Source: Neopestalotiopsis rosae | Taxonomy: Eukaryota; Ascomycota; Sordariomycetes; Amphisphaeriales; Sporocadaceae | DNA: 64,000 nucleotides | Assembly (NCBI GenBank): GCA_023078685.1 | Contig: JALGAS010000005.1 | Span: 3,286,001-3,350,000 of the forward strand | Direction of reading: 5' to 3' | In this document: one piece after another, positions 24,276-37,283 of the stretch | Layout: the number at the start of each line of letters is the position of its first letter | Numbering within the stretch: position 1 is the first letter of the stretch | Position numbers and translations under genes: made by a program | Notes under the pieces: model-generated | Seen by the model: only the letters and a program-made list of their open reading frames with translations | Database searches by the model: none | What the model was told of the DNA's origin: nothing

Positions 24276-25463
24276 TTACGCAAAGCGCTCGATCCAGTGC
24301 TGGTCCAACCAGCTAACCTTGTCAAAAGCTGTCCACAGCTTGGACGCCTTATTGACGTCAATCTTGCAAGCCTGCTGGGCATCCGTCTTGCGGAAATCCT
24401 TCTTAATTTTGAGACATTCCAGGCGAGCCACAAACATTCGGCGCTTGCTGGTCAGGTAAGTTGCAGCATCGAGTCGCAAGTTGGCTGCGAGCGAGAGCTC
24501 GTCAGGGTGGAGCAAGTGACGGTTGGGGTCGTTGCTAAGATCGATCGGAGCCCCCTTCCAATCGACCTTGAGACTGTTGGCCTTTGCAGGCAGAGAGCTC
24601 ACAGGTGGGCAGTAATCGGGCAAGGCATTGAAGTCCTTGTCCTCGCGGCTAGGTGCCGCAGCTCTGCGCGAGGCGGGATCGGGCGTGGCGTTGATTCTTG
24701 AAATGACCTGTCTCTGAGGTTGAGCAGTAGGTGAGGCCGCTCGAATAGGTCGAGGAGCAGGTGCCGCTGCTTGCAGTGGCCGAGTTGTAGCTCTCGATGG
24801 CTTGACAACCCGCTGCGCATGATTGCGAATAGGCTGTTGAGGCTTTGCTGGTTGTATGTGTCTCTGCCTATAACGATTGTATGGTCGTTGGGCTGCTCTA
24901 TCAGCAAGAGCTTGGTCGCGGCACATCTTGAGCCATGCCCGAGGATTCCGGCCGTACAACTCTCCAATTCGAGACGTGAATGACATGACCACCTGATAAT
25001 CTTCAATGCGTGGCGGTGCAACTTGCTTGAACATATCAGTAGGCCTGGACTCGACATGAAGGTCGATGATGCGCTGGGCCTCGATCGATTCCTCCTGACC
25101 AAATAGTGGCTGTTGAGTTGGCGAGGCTTCATGACCGGGATAGAGAATAGGATCCTTGACGGGTGTGCTGCTTCTCGTTGATGCAGGAACGGAATGGTCG
25201 ATCTTTGATAGGGGACTGATTGGTGGCGACAAGGGAGGATTGGGTCCATGAGCCTTGCGAACATCTGAGGCCATCTGCTCTGTTGCCTTGGGCACTGTTG
25301 CAGGGTGCGCAAACGACTCCATAGGGGGAAGCTCAGGCGGCGACATGAGGTTGCTGATGTCGAGAGGCTTTGTGGCCTCGACACCACTCTTGGAAGTAGA
25401 CATTCTGATCGACTCGATATTCGATGCTGTCGAGAAATTCTGTGGTCCCGAAGGAAAACTCAT
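24276..25463 (-). CDS. SWIRM domain protein
   Basis: Single exon, 395 aa from the ATG at 25463; the frame is open further upstream but without an ATG. A second ATG at 25403 is an alternative start. Residues 1-290 are Pro/Ser/Arg-rich and mostly disordered. The C-terminal 90 residues form a SWIRM domain: LHPDELSLAANLRL, then TYLTSKRRMFVARLE, and a helix-turn-helix end DVNKASKLWTAFDKVSWLD. SWIRM modules bind DNA or histone tails in chromatin complexes. Stand-alone fungal SWIRM proteins resemble yeast Fun19 and related factors. Nuclear, chromatin-linked function is inferred. A 7.3-kb gene-free stretch lies upstream. Confidence 0.85.
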   Translation of the reverse strand: MSFPSGPQNFSTASNIESIRMSTSKSGVEATKPLDISNLMSPPELPPMESFAHPATVPKATEQMASDVRKAHGPNPPLSPPISPLSKIDHSVPASTRSSTPVKDPILYPGHEASPTQQPLFGQEESIEAQRIIDLHVESRPTDMFKQVAPPRIEDYQVVMSFTSRIGELYGRNPRAWLKMCRDQALADRAAQRPYNRYRQRHIQPAKPQQPIRNHAQRVVKPSRATTRPLQAAAPAPRPIRAASPTAQPQRQVISRINATPDPASRRAAAPSREDKDFNALPDYCPPVSSLPAKANSLKVDWKGAPIDLSNDPNRHLLHPDELSLAANLRLDAATYLTSKRRMFVARLECLKIKKDFRKTDAQQACKIDVNKASKLWTAFDKVSWLDQHWIERFA

Positions 25464-28400
25464 TGCAGAATGTTGTCTGTTGTTGTTCAAGTTATTGGGT
25501 GACAATATGGTCGACCAAGCGGGTTTGTAAGCGTGAGTCTTATATAAGTGGGAACAAAGTGGCGAAACCAGGCAGACGCCAGAGTTCGCGAGAAGATTCT
25601 TGTGAGTCAATGGAGAGAAATTAACAGTGTTGCTCAGATCAATTGCAAGTGTAGATGCGTAATGCGCAAGCTGTTTAAGAATTGAATGCAGCCGGAGTCG
25701 TTGGTAGCGTTGGCTGTGCAGTGCGTGGGAGGCAACTTTGGGTTTGTGATGTTGGAAGTTCAGGGAAGATGCAAGAATGCTGAATCCGGAAATAGGCGTT
25801 AGAAGTATGAATTCCGTTGGCTGCTGGCCCTTTTCCCCTCTCTCTCCTTCCAGCTTGTGCGATTGTGCAATAGTTGGACCGTCCGGCCTCCTGTGAATCA
25901 GAGGAACAATGGAACTGGGAACAGTCTGCCCAAGCGTCTAATTCAAAGGATACCTAATAACAATAGCCAGCGATCGTGGAGGTGGGTTGCTTGTTGGTTG
26001 CCACTATTTGCGGGGAGGAGGCCAAGATAGTGCGTGCAGGGAAGCGGTATAGGACTCCCAAACTTGAATCCAAGATCCAAGGACATGCATGAATAAATAT
26101 GTAGCGGGAAATGGCACACACCAGGAGGGTGGCGGGAAAAGCTTCGACTGCTAACTGGTCAACTGACCCAAAAGCGCGATGAGGTAGTAAGAAGGACCGA
26201 GAAGGAATTGGGAAGAAAGGAAGGAGAAACAACGAAGCCGATCTGGTGGAAGATCCATTGAGAAATAGACAACAGATATGAGGGAGCTCCTGGCTCTTGC
26301 GCGCGCGGGGAGAAAGGTAGCAGCCCCCAAAGCAGCAAGCAGAACTGGATCAAAATCCAGGCGGACGCAGCCATCTCAACACCTGGAGCAGCAAAGTTGG
26401 TGGTGGTACCTCGAGGAAGGAGGCGGATGATGGCGCCGTGGTGGTGTTGACCAAAGGAGTCACTTTCAATACAGTACCCCCCAACTCGTTCTTCCCCCCC
26501 ATGTACAACCCAAGTCACCAGGCAGGCTCCCAAGCAGACGCAGTGTGCGGGCGCAGGGATGTGACACATTGATACCGGCTTATTTTAGGACCTGGCCCTG
26601 CGTGCGAGGTGAGATTGGCATTAAAGTACTCCAGGTACCCTCATGGATAAGGTACTCCTGCCGGGGACGAGGGAAACCTTCAATATTCTGCTCGGCCCCT
26701 CCTTCGTTCATGAAGCAGTAATGGGCATGCCCTATTCTAGGTAGTACGTAGTAGGGAGCCTTTGGCGTGCACCTACAACGCAGGCACGCAACCAACGGTG
26801 AACTCTAGCCAAGGTACATGCTTACATAGCCCCGGCCATAAAAGAGCATTCTTGCGGTCAACGTCTGAACTCTCGTGCTGGCGTGAGGACTTCTGTTGTG
26901 TCTTATCGGCGCTATCGTGACATGCAATTTGGAATACGGCCATGAACGTTGCGATTGACTTGTAGCATACTTGTTCTATACTGCAGACAATGTAGTCGAC
27001 GACGACAACGACCTGGATAAGGTAGTCAGGAGGAAGACCAAAGAGGGGTAGGTAGAGAGCATGACCAATGGCCCCGGGCAGACTCGATGGGGTGTGTGTC
27101 TCAAACATGGGGGCGTGTGATGCATCCTCGTGGATCGTTTTGGTGGATTTGCACCAGGTCATTGAATGACTGTCCAATAGGCGTCGGATTCAATACACCC
27201 AAATGGCTGCCAGGGAGATCCAATCGTCGAAATGAATTGAGCGCTGCCTGTGCGTGCGCGGGTGGTGTTGCGCTGATATCGCCGAGCAGGGCGCCCAAGG
27301 TAGATTGAATAGATATGTAATGCACATTGGGTACCAATGTCGACCTTCTCCATTGTTTTTGGTGCAACGACATAGTACACATACTACACTGCCCAGACAG
27401 GCTCCGCGGCATAGGTCGGGAAGTATTGTTTGGTTTAGTCTGTCTGACTGGGCTTGGCCTTGCTGCCCCTCCTCGGACGAAACAAGCAACTATGGTAGAC
27501 TGGAGTAGCGACTGGAGCGAACGGGAGAGTGGCCACGCGTGTGCGCGCTTCCGCGCCTCCACGCCTCCACGGAGCCCGTGAGTGGCAGAGCTACGGTTTG
27601 AACAGCGTCTCTCAGTGGGCGCACAATGCATTTCTCCAGCAGATTGGCAGGGCAGAGCTCTGTCGTGTTGCCTCTCCTCTGGTGCCTCGTTTCGTGCAAC
27701 AGGCACAATTGACATAGTTTCGCCCAATTGACGACAGACAGATCTGCTGGCAATGCTAGTTGTTGCAGCAGTCCCTGCGATCAGAGAACCAAAGTATATC
27801 TGACATGTCATCATCCCGTCGGCTAAGACACGTTTGCCAAGCTTTCAATGGAAGGTAGGGCGTAGGTCTTTCATGGGCAGACGGGACAAATCATTGGGTT
27901 AGTCAACAGGGTTATGGTCAGTAGATTTGTGCTGTAGGTAGGTACAGACGTGGGATCTCGTCGGCGGCAGCCTGCGGAGGCATTGGCCAGGAGGCAACAT
28001 AGGTTCGGCAACCTTCCCAAGGCAGATGGACGGACCAGCGCACTCACTTGAAGCCTCGACTATAGTTTCGCCCGCCTTCACGACCTTTGCCCGTTTGCCC
28101 AGTTGCCTGCCTGCCTTGCTTTCCTGCCTGCCTACCTACCTGCATCCATGAGAAGGGGATTTGTTGGAAATCCCCATGGTGCCGAATGGAATGCCCCGGT
28201 CCGGTTCCAGTGGGCCAATGCCTGGGCCAAGAATGATTATGAACTGTTTCAGATGGCGGCGTCATTGGGCATCATGGCTTTGTTATCTGTGAACGTGTGC
28301 TCACTGTTTCCAGCGCATGCGAAACATTAGAGAACCAGACCTGGACGAATTGGCCAATAATTGAGCGGCAATGGATGGCGATGGGGCTTCTGCTGGTGTC

Positions 28401-31400
28401 GGACTCGGCTACGGCATTCACGGTTATTGTGCCAATCGTCGCGGGGCAGTGCAGGCAATCAATTGAATTGAATGGATGAATGAATGGGCTTCAGCTTCTA
28501 GGCACTTACATGTTGGATTGCTGTTGTGAGTCATAATTGCGAAGGCGAATGAAGCCTGGAGGGAGTAGGCGACTGGAGTTGATGGGTGAATTGAACCTAT
28601 CACAATCAGTCAAAGAAGGAACGCGCCCGACTGACGAACTGACCGACTAGCCATGGATGGTAGCTGCCGTTGCACCACCAACAATTGATTGGCCAGCTGG
28701 GCTGTAAAATGCCAATTTAGGCTTACGCCTCGACCCAGATGATCAAGAGTGTACCTAGATTTCGGGCACAGTAGGTAATGTATCTTGCTTGTGCCGGCAA
28801 CGTAGAGTACATGCCGGTACTTGCATCTTTGCACCGTCATTCAAGAAGCTCTGGAACAACAAACGACAGCGACAAGGCGCAATCTTAGTGCTGAGCGCCA
28901 GTCGCCGAAGATAGACATTGCTCACAAATCCAGGCCCCTCCCTCCCCGCTAATAAGCAACTTCCAATCGATCCGACCAACTACTCTATCGATAGCGAATG
29001 CTGACGATATCACTTATCGCCGCTTTCACTCACGGCTTTACGGACTCCCGCGATTCCTCCAATATTGACCATTGCATTTGTTGCCTTTGATTCGGGACTC
29101 TGGGAATCTCTAAGTCCTATGTCCTTAGCTGTTTCGTAGAGAACGTCATAGATATTCCCAGGTGGCTTCGACGATTGATTCCATGTAGTTCAGCTGTCTG
29201 CATTGGTCCTTTTTCTCTATGGAAGATACAAACTTCTTCCCCAGGCTTCTACCGCCACGTGCGCCTTATTGCGACACTAAGACCCCAAAGTCGCATTACA
29301 CAACATCTTGGATTGTCTTGGTCTTGTAGTAGGCGTTCCTGTCCGGCGGAAAGCGCATAAACGGGGCGTCGGTGTCGACAAGCAAGGCAGGAAGGATAAC
29401 TGTGGGACACTGTAGGAGTCAAATGCGGTCCGCTGAAAAGCCACAAGAAAGTCTAAATTTCAATATCGCCTATGCTATTGAACTGCTTTGATATACATAC
29501 TCAAATACATGGTTCGCTTTGGAGCGCCTGGATAGTTAGCAGTTTGAAGAGTGTCTCTAATGTTGGCATCAAACACAATCGCTGCTTGATTTTCGCACCG
29601 CCGCACCATCAAGCTACAGAGGACAAACCGCCATGCACTCCGGCGCCGGCAATATGACCGTGCTGGTCACCCCATATATATCAATTGTTATCCTTGAAAA
29701 AGTGTTTTCTGAGGCCGACAGATCAGTATCTTTATTGATATTTGTGCAATACCACAATTGAAGCCTATTTGAGTTCCGTACGACGAATCTCGACTAGCAA
29801 GAAATGCAATAATCCATATAGCGACCATCGGCCAGCCTCAACACCGAAAGCTAAGAGCGTACTGTTAGTACATCCCACCTTCCAAACACCACATTCACTC
29901 CTGGCTGGAGGATAACCGAGTACCTATGTAAACCCCCAATCTACTTGTCGACGTCAACGTAACAGAGATATGGTACATGGGAGCATTGCAGCAGTCAGTA
30001 GTCAGCAAGCAAACCTCTATCGGGGTAGTCAAGCCACAAGCCATACCATAAACACACAGGTAGACGGGCAGAGAGAGACACTAATTGCCTGGCCCATTTT
30101 GCTAATGAGGCACTGTCACGCTTGGTGAGCCACCTGACCCCTCCTCCGTATAATCGGTCAGTTCTGGAGGGCTGGAGGGTTCCCCATTCCAGCCCTCCAT
30201 CATTATATGAGGCATGACTTTTTGGAAAAGAGGGCGTGGATTATCGTTATCTTCCGACACCGCGATATGCGGAAGTTGATCATCTTGCCCATACTCCCCA
30301 GCTAGTACGCTCACTTGATCACGCTATCCCGCCCTACTGGGGACCACGCGGGAGCGGTTGTTTATCGTGGGCTACCGCTGGATCTGCCCGCCAGGCTTGG
30401 AGATGGTGTGTAAAATCCACTTTCACATGCGCCCCGCTAGACTCAGCACCTTTTGCGCCGTTCCCGCGAACGAACGCTCCCAAGTGCGAACAGGAATGGA
30501 AGCGCCCTTTGTCGTCTCATCAGACCAACCACCCATTGACTACCCTCTTCCCCAACAAGAAAAGAACAACAAGTTTGTTTGCCAATGGTTCTGGCGAGCT
30601 GATTGATTAGGATTCAATGTTTCCTGTTTCGCCTTCCAACAAGTGTGCCAGTCTCCAGTCCCAGCTTGCTCCACCCTGGATACCTTGGCTACCATGTATG
30701 TATGATGTACTTTACATATGTATGTAAGCCCGGGCAGGCAACATTGATGAGAGTCCATCAATGTCCCAGGCTTCAAATGATCCGCTATCCTTATCGGCCC
30801 CCTCATCTGCAACATTGAACGCAGGGTCGGGTCTGGCCGCCTGCCGCTTTGTCGATTACATACCTACTGCCATGCTACCAGACCTACAGTAATAAGCTAA
30901 AAAGGTAGACTGGGTTCCAATCCTTCTGAGAGTCTGGGGTGAAGCAGATTGATCCCCGCAGCAGTACCGTCGGGTCCAGTGCATTTCATATCTCATCCCT
31001 GACAGCTGGGAGCCATCCATGCATAACACCTCCCAGGCGGGCTCCGTACATACACTTGACCTTTCCAACAATAGGTATGCTGCTGCTTTGATTAGCTGCC
31101 GAGTAAGTGTGCGATATGTTGAGAATACGACCGGACAGCCAATCACTCAAGTACCAGATCCAACGTCAGAATATAATGTCGTGTTTCAGTCTATTTCGTC
31201 AAATGACCAGAACTTGGCAAGAGCGCGTTCCACGGACGGACCACGTACAAGACTGACGAAATCGATTATCCCAGCGAGCGACGGAAGTTGCGTCCGAAAT
31301 GAGAAGGGATTGAAGGGCCAGGAGAAACAGAAAAAGAAAAAAAAAAAAAAAAAAAAAGGACTATTACTCTTGGCTTCCCAATTCTGTCTGCCGAATTTTT

Positions 31401-32805
31401 GACGACAATCTGCTGCGCCGCAGAGCCCGTCCGTCTTACGCAAGACGGTCAAGTCAGCCTGCAACACACGCGCACCTCGTCATACTACGGCGCCCAGATC
31501 ATGTTCTCCTCGCTCGCTTCTGGCCGTCGGTAGAGCAGACGGTCCCCGCTCCTGTCCACGGCAGCTACATTCGTCCATCGACATCTCGCCCCCGCAGACA
31601 ATTGCTCACGATTGCTCGCAAGGTCATATCAGGTTATGGGTAAACGAAACGACCTGGGCCCCCCCTTATTAGCTTGGTTACTTGAAGAAGTGCAAAAAGG
31701 CGGCGCTGACGTGCATGAAGACACGAGTGTTCCTTACCCCATGCTCAACCGATAATATGACCGGCTCGGGACCATTACCATACGACCTCGTCGTTGCTTT
31801 CTATGGCTCCCCAATCAAGCAACGCTACGCCCATACGAGGCGTGAGCCTCACTGCAGCTCGATTGTTGCATCGCCCTCGGCTGTTGGCCCTGTGGAACAG
31901 TCGAGTTGACGAGATCGGCTCTCCCCAAGTTTGACGTCTGTCTTGGCAGCCTGGCCGTCTGGTTCTCTCCATTCTTCGCTGCATTCAGAAGTCCAAGCCC
32001 GGCCATGCCGCCAGATGCCGCCCGATTAATTGTATACTGGGCATCACAGATCCCCCCCGGGGGGATTTAGGGATGGGAAGAACAACCGTTCACGGCCCAT
32101 CACCTGTAACATGAGGGTCTTGGAGTGCGTAGTCATCGTAAATGCGGGCTAGCGAATGAGACGTCCTGTCAGATCCATACGTTCGGTACCCTTCCCGCCG
32201 GCCCTTGCTCTTTTGTGACCCCGAGGCTCGCGTGAGCCTCACGGACATGGACCTTCGCGTCATTCGCTGACCTACGTTGGCGCCCCAGACCAGAAACGGT
32301 TCTGCTTGCTTGTATCCCTCCCCATTTGACTAGTTTTCTTACAAAAGGGCGAGGTGCTGCCTTGTCGAGGCTGGTGTTGTGCGCATCGTTTAAGCTTTTC
32401 CCAATCTTATTTCTATCACATCTCACCCTGACCAGGTTGTCAATCCTAACCGACTAACCTTTTCATCCCATGTGGGGTCCCGGCCGTGAATTATTAGTCA
32501 ATTCAGTCTAGGTGGTATTGAACTAATACTACTATTACTGCTCTACTGCCTGCATACAAACACCAGGCCGAGTCCTTGAGACAAACGGGCCGTCGCCTAC
32601 AAATCCCGAGCTTCGGCTCAGCCATTACAAACCAGCATCCATCCGTCCAACTATCCGTCCAACTATCCGTCCAACTATCCGTTAGCAGGGCTTTCACCTC
32701 TGCCTATCGAGCATAACTCTTGAGATAGCAGCCCCTTTATCCACTGCACTCCTCGCGATTTCGACATTCCCGCACTCTGACAATCCAAAGAGGGCAGAGA
32801 CAAAA
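25464..32805. other. 7.3-kb gene-poor region
   Basis: This is the longest stretch without a supportable gene. Frames up to 237 codons exist (27101-27814, minus) but are Arg/Ser/Cys-rich in a way typical of chance translation, and none shows a domain or coherent splicing. Contents: a CCTGCC/TACC microsatellite near 28105-28145, an A-rich run at about 31330-31357, and a 12-bp tandem repeat at 32641-32680. It may hold long 5' leaders of the flanking SWIRM and Nudix genes, or noncoding RNA. Confidence 0.55.
32641..32680 (+). repeat. 12-bp tandem repeat upstream of the Nudix gene
   Basis: The unit ATCCGTCCAACT occurs three times head to tail, with a partial fourth copy. It ends about 125 bp before the Nudix start codon, so it lies in the promoter or 5' leader. 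Confidence 0.85.
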
Positions 32806-33366
32806 ATGGCTACCTACATGTGGGAAACGCAAATCTACCCCAGCGAGATGTTCGTCGAGTCTTGCGGGGCAATTCTATTCGACCTTTCGGGACGATCGAG
32901 GAAAGTCTGTCTTCTCCACCTATTGAAAAAAGACCACTGGGTGCTTCCAAAAGGCCGTCGCAATTGCAATGAGACGCGACAGGATGCGGCTGTGCGAGAA
33001 GTGCGAGAGGAGAGTGGTTTCGCATGCCGGCTTCGACCAGTCACAATGCCAACGCGCGCCCCCTCGGATCTGGAGGCAGCTGATGTACAAGACTTGGCAA
33101 GGACATATCATGGACTTACAGAGCCGTTCTTCTTGGAGGTTAGGGACCTGGGCAAGGAGAGCGGCGTGAAGCTGGTATGGTGGTTCATCGCCGAGGTCGA
33201 CAAAAGCATCCCGCCTGCCAAGTCCGAGGTGCACTTTGTTCCCGAATTCATTGATTACGAGGAGGCTATGCATGTCCTCACTTTCCAGAAAGATCGCGAT
33301 ATGTTGAGCAGAGCGATCAATTTGGTCGAGGCAGCAGGATGGAGTGGTTTTCAACAGTGGACTTGA
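32806..33366 (+). CDS. Nudix hydrolase
   Basis: Single exon, 186 aa. The Nudix box at residues 50-72 matches G-x5-E-x7-REUxEExGU exactly (starts GRRNCNE, ends REVREESGF), so the metal-binding glutamates are intact. Preceding LLKKDHWVLPKG is the usual beta-strand lead-in. The length and fold fit enzymes that cleave diadenosine or diphosphoinositol polyphosphates, as in yeast Aps1 or Ap4A hydrolases, but the exact substrate is not visible. No targeting signal is seen, so it is probably cytosolic or nuclear. The ATG at 32806 is preceded by AAA, a good fungal start context. It stands alone, with more than 3.9 kb of gene-free sequence on each side. Confidence 0.9.
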   Translation: MATYMWETQIYPSEMFVESCGAILFDLSGRSRKVCLLHLLKKDHWVLPKGRRNCNETRQDAAVREVREESGFACRLRPVTMPTRAPSDLEAADVQDLARTYHGLTEPFFLEVRDLGKESGVKLVWWFIAEVDKSIPPAKSEVHFVPEFIDYEEAMHVLTFQKDRDMLSRAINLVEAAGWSGFQQWT

Positions 33367-36300
33367 AGCAGATGAGTGAAAGCTCGGCACTATAGAAGGA
33401 GAGGGGAAAGGAGCCTTCACCAGGCTCGTAGGTCTAGACGTGGAGCATCACATACATGTGCGAGGGAGGTTCTTCAGTCTTTGGGGTCAAAATTCAAGGC
33501 GTCAGTCACATTCACCGAAACCATCATATACATTGTCGAATTCTTCTTTTCGCGGGCGATACCTACTCTTTTTTTCTATATTCATCAAGTCGTTCAATTC
33601 ACAACATTCCTACGTGTAGCCCTACTACATAAAGTTTGAAGCCCCCGGAAACCTCGCTACTTGATTGCTGACATCCACTGCGCACCGCTACGAGGACAAG
33701 CCAGCGCGCCCGCCTATTCATGCCTGTGCTCATCCAATCCTGTCTCTTTCCTTGGCCACCAGAGTCATGCTATGGGATGATTGGAATTATGGGTCTAGCC
33801 GGATCGATCTTTGGACAAGGGCCCTCGAATCCCTGCTGCGTCAACTTGCGATCTCGTGACAATTTGCATGCAGTCATACTTCTCAGATTGCTGATAAGTT
33901 TTCAATTAGCTATCATCTAAGTTCAATATCATGGGCTGTGCCGGCGTCGAGTTGAACATTCATGGAAGTCAGTCGTCTGTGTGTAAGACAGAGCTCGGTC
34001 CGCTTCGACTCGACTTTCCCTAGGTCCAGACTCAACAACGGGGGTTGCAATGAGGGTTGCCATGGACGCCGATCGCGAGTCATTGTGTGGCATCTGTCGG
34101 ATTCATCGGGTATTGCACCGACCTGCAGTTTTCGCTGTCGTCGCACGAAACAGAAAAGTACGCTGACACCTGACAAACCCCATTGTTTTGGCAGACGTCA
34201 GACGTACCATTGGCATGTCGTTAAAGCACAAGGAAGCAGCCGCCTGCCCCACCGGATGATAACGAGGAAAAAGCAAAAAAAGGACTTCATCTTACCCAGT
34301 CTTCCCCTGTCAACTCTTCTCTTGACAGGAGAAGGGAATGTCTTGTGGAACTGCGTATACTCAAGACGCTGTCTAAAACGAGCTACTAGTAGTACACAGC
34401 CTAAAGGAAACAAAACCAGACCCCTCCATCACACATCTCTCTATCTTCCTTTGACACTTGAGCAAACAGCGGACTTGATGGCTGGTCCAATCCCCACACC
34501 GAAAATACGGCGAAACCTTAATAAATGACAGAAAACGGAAATGAAGCCCTTGTTTTCTTATTCTCTTGGCCATTCGTGAAAGAGGGAGCAGCAGGTGGTC
34601 ATGCATGGACTGTCGTAATCATTGCCGAGAATAGGTTGCAGCTGCGAGAAGAACAAGATGCGAATGCACAGAAGAAAACAGTCTGGCTGGGAGGAAACTA
34701 GCATATGCTGTCGCACCATACGATGTAATCAAAGTATACTACATACTCCCTCCCACCTCGGTGACCCAAGTGGGACACCGTTGAACGACTCAGCGTTGCG
34801 CAATACCTCAATTGGGAAACACATCACCGGACTAAACTTGAGAGTGGACCACGGCAGATACCCACAATAATGGGAGTATAGCCTGCTGCCACTCTTGTAA
34901 AGTGAGACAGGGACGGCGCTTATTGCCTACCTGCGAACTGCACGGTAAATAGGAATGGGCCGTATATTTCGATTCGAAAGAAAATAGCTGATTATAGATG
35001 GCAAGTATCCAGACAAAATTTCCATGCTGCATCAAATCAGCGCGCATTCGGTCATCCGGTAAATACACTATCATGACGTAAAGGTATAGCTAGCTAGATT
35101 ACTTACTTGCCTTTACTATTGCTCCGGATGCGCCCTGAGCAACCCCGAGCGCTCTGCTGAAATCTACAAGCTCCTTGCCGGAGATGAGTTTCTACGTATT
35201 CACAAGCTATGGATCGAGAAAAGAAACCGAATACAAGTAAAAGTGCACTTTTTCAACCTGCATGCACCGTCTACGAGTCATGTTTGTGGGACAATCGAAT
35301 TCGAGAGCCACTCGGAGGGGGCCACAACATCACCCAGAGATGCTTGCGATAATGCAGAGTCGAGCACATGACCTGAAAGTGCAGAAAGAACAACTACCGT
35401 CTTGGTCGAAAGCAACTACCATGACGACGACGACAACGATCATGATTATAACGATTGGCAGAAAAGTTTCTCAAACTATTCAGCTGCCCTCCCACGCTTC
35501 TTTGTTTCTTACGCCGGATGCTTCAGGCTCCATGGCAGAAGCAAAAGCCTTATCAAACTTTTCCAAAAAAGATCACCAACCCAACCACCAAAGGAAAGCT
35601 TGCGACAAGGTCAGCTCACGAACGTTCCATGGGGGCCAAAGGAGGCCAAGGTTTCCTTAATGGAGCCACATGGTGCACGCAGGGCTGATTAAGCGAAAAT
35701 GCAAAGTACCTACGGTTCGCAGCGGAAAGGGTTCTTCTTCTGCCTTTTTGGCTGCGTGTTTTGCCTGACCCTTACTCTCACATGACGTGCTGAAATAGGG
35801 CAGGGTATGAGCCGTTGCAATTTTTGCCACGAGTCGCATCTTTTGTAGAATATTACGAGCAACTCCTTTTATTTTCTTTTTTTCCCCTGCTTGAAAGTAC
35901 GGAGTACAATGTCCTTCCCCCCCCCCCCCCGCTGATATGCGACCTGCTGCGCACGCAAGGATACGTACATACGTGGCATGCGAGAATAGTACCTGACAGG
36001 TGCAGAAAGAAGAAAAAAGCAAACAAATATAGGTCCTTGCTTCTCAAAAATATCCGCACACACAACCGCACCCGCTTTATGGTAATATTACTTTCTTTAG
36101 CAAGAATACGGTAAAAGAAACCATGGTATTTTTTGGGCAAAGCAAGAAAATAGGGGTTTCGGGGCTGCCAACAAAATTCCGGATAGTAAAGCAAATACGG
36201 ACGAAAACCACCTAGAATTACCATCAATGAGCTACTTTCGTAGTGCCTCTCTGAATTTTATTCTTGATTGTCCGAAATCGCCCTCCAACAATCAACCTAG

Positions 36301-37283
36301 GGAGGTAAGAAGAAAAGAAAAGAAGAGAAAGAAAGAAAGCAAAAAGAGAACGAGCCATGGCACCAAGGCACAGCGCAAAATGCTTTCTGCTTTTCATTCA
36401 ACTGAGACGGAACACTGAGGTGAAGAGCAAGATAAAGAAATGCCATAAAGTAGGCAGCTTTTCAAGATGAGAAGATAACGAAGGACTTGATTGTTTCTTC
36501 CTCTTTTCTTTGTTTCCATTAGTTTCATGGAATGACACGGTCTACGGTCTACGGTCTACGGTCTACGGTCTACGGTCTACGGTCTACGGTCTACGGTCTA
36601 CGGTCTACGGTCCCGGGTCCCGATTCTGTCTGCAACCACAAGCAATTGGCGAGCCAGGGAGGTTACAATCTCCAAGAGCGCAATCACAAGTAACCGAAGT
36701 AACAAGTCGAGATTTTCTGAAGAACTATGTCATGATTCGGTTCGAGCAAAGTCACAGATTTTATTTGGTACTCTTCTGTCTTTGTATGCCAAGGGCTCTG
36801 GTCTGCCATGTGTCTTTGTGAATGCATGGGAAATCAAGTGAAAACAACAAATATAGTCGCTATAAAGACAATATCAAATGACAGTCGTACTTCGGAGCGT
36901 TTCAGTCGTCTTGAAGTAATAGTACATGGTAGATTGTAGTCATAATGACTCGTGCTGCTGAGTGTCGATTCGAAATGATCACTCCATAAACATGATCGTA
37001 ATACTCAGCAAACTGCTGGATGCAAGGGTTCACACCCATATTTTCATTATCAATGAAACTTCCTCTCCCGCATCAAGATCATTGTGTCCAGCCAGCTCTT
37101 GCTTGAATCGATCTGAACTCGAGCCCTAATCCAGTGTTTTTGGGCGTCAGCGCTATGACAAGTGACACTGTTGCCAATCAGGTGCGCTAGAGTTGGAATT
37201 ATATATGAAGCCTGATATCATTCCAGTCTTCTGTGCTGTACAGAACATAATCTGTGCAGGTCTTATGTCTTGAATAGTTCAAA
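33367..37283. other. Gene-poor region between Nudix and PEX16 genes
   Basis: This is 3.9 kb with no supportable gene. It includes a run of 14 C at 35917-35930 and a heptamer tandem repeat at 36539-36612. Short purine-rich blocks occur near 36310-36350. Possible frames are short and of low complexity. Confidence 0.55.
36539..36612 (+). repeat. Heptamer tandem repeat, ten copies
   Basis: GGTCTAC is repeated ten times without error from 36539 to 36608, then GGTC. Because seven is not a multiple of three, all frames cycle through the unit. It does not resemble the TTAGGG telomere repeat. Confidence 0.95.

Noticed and set aside
26159..26569. 136-codon minus-strand frame with a hydrophobic middle
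   Set aside because: No homology recognised, poor start context, and codon pattern like the surrounding noncoding sequence.
27101..27814. 237-codon minus-strand open frame
   Set aside because: Composition is Arg/Ser/Cys-heavy with no domain, no conserved-looking segments, and several overlapping frames of similar length.
30102..30314. 70-codon minus-strand frame ending GGSPSVTVPH
   Set aside because: Composition is protein-like, but it starts with GTG, has a stop a few codons upstream, and no convincing splice partner.
35917..35930. Run of 14 C as a possible regulatory or i-motif element
   Set aside because: A lone homopolymer with no companion C-tracts; most likely slippage or an assembly-prone spot.
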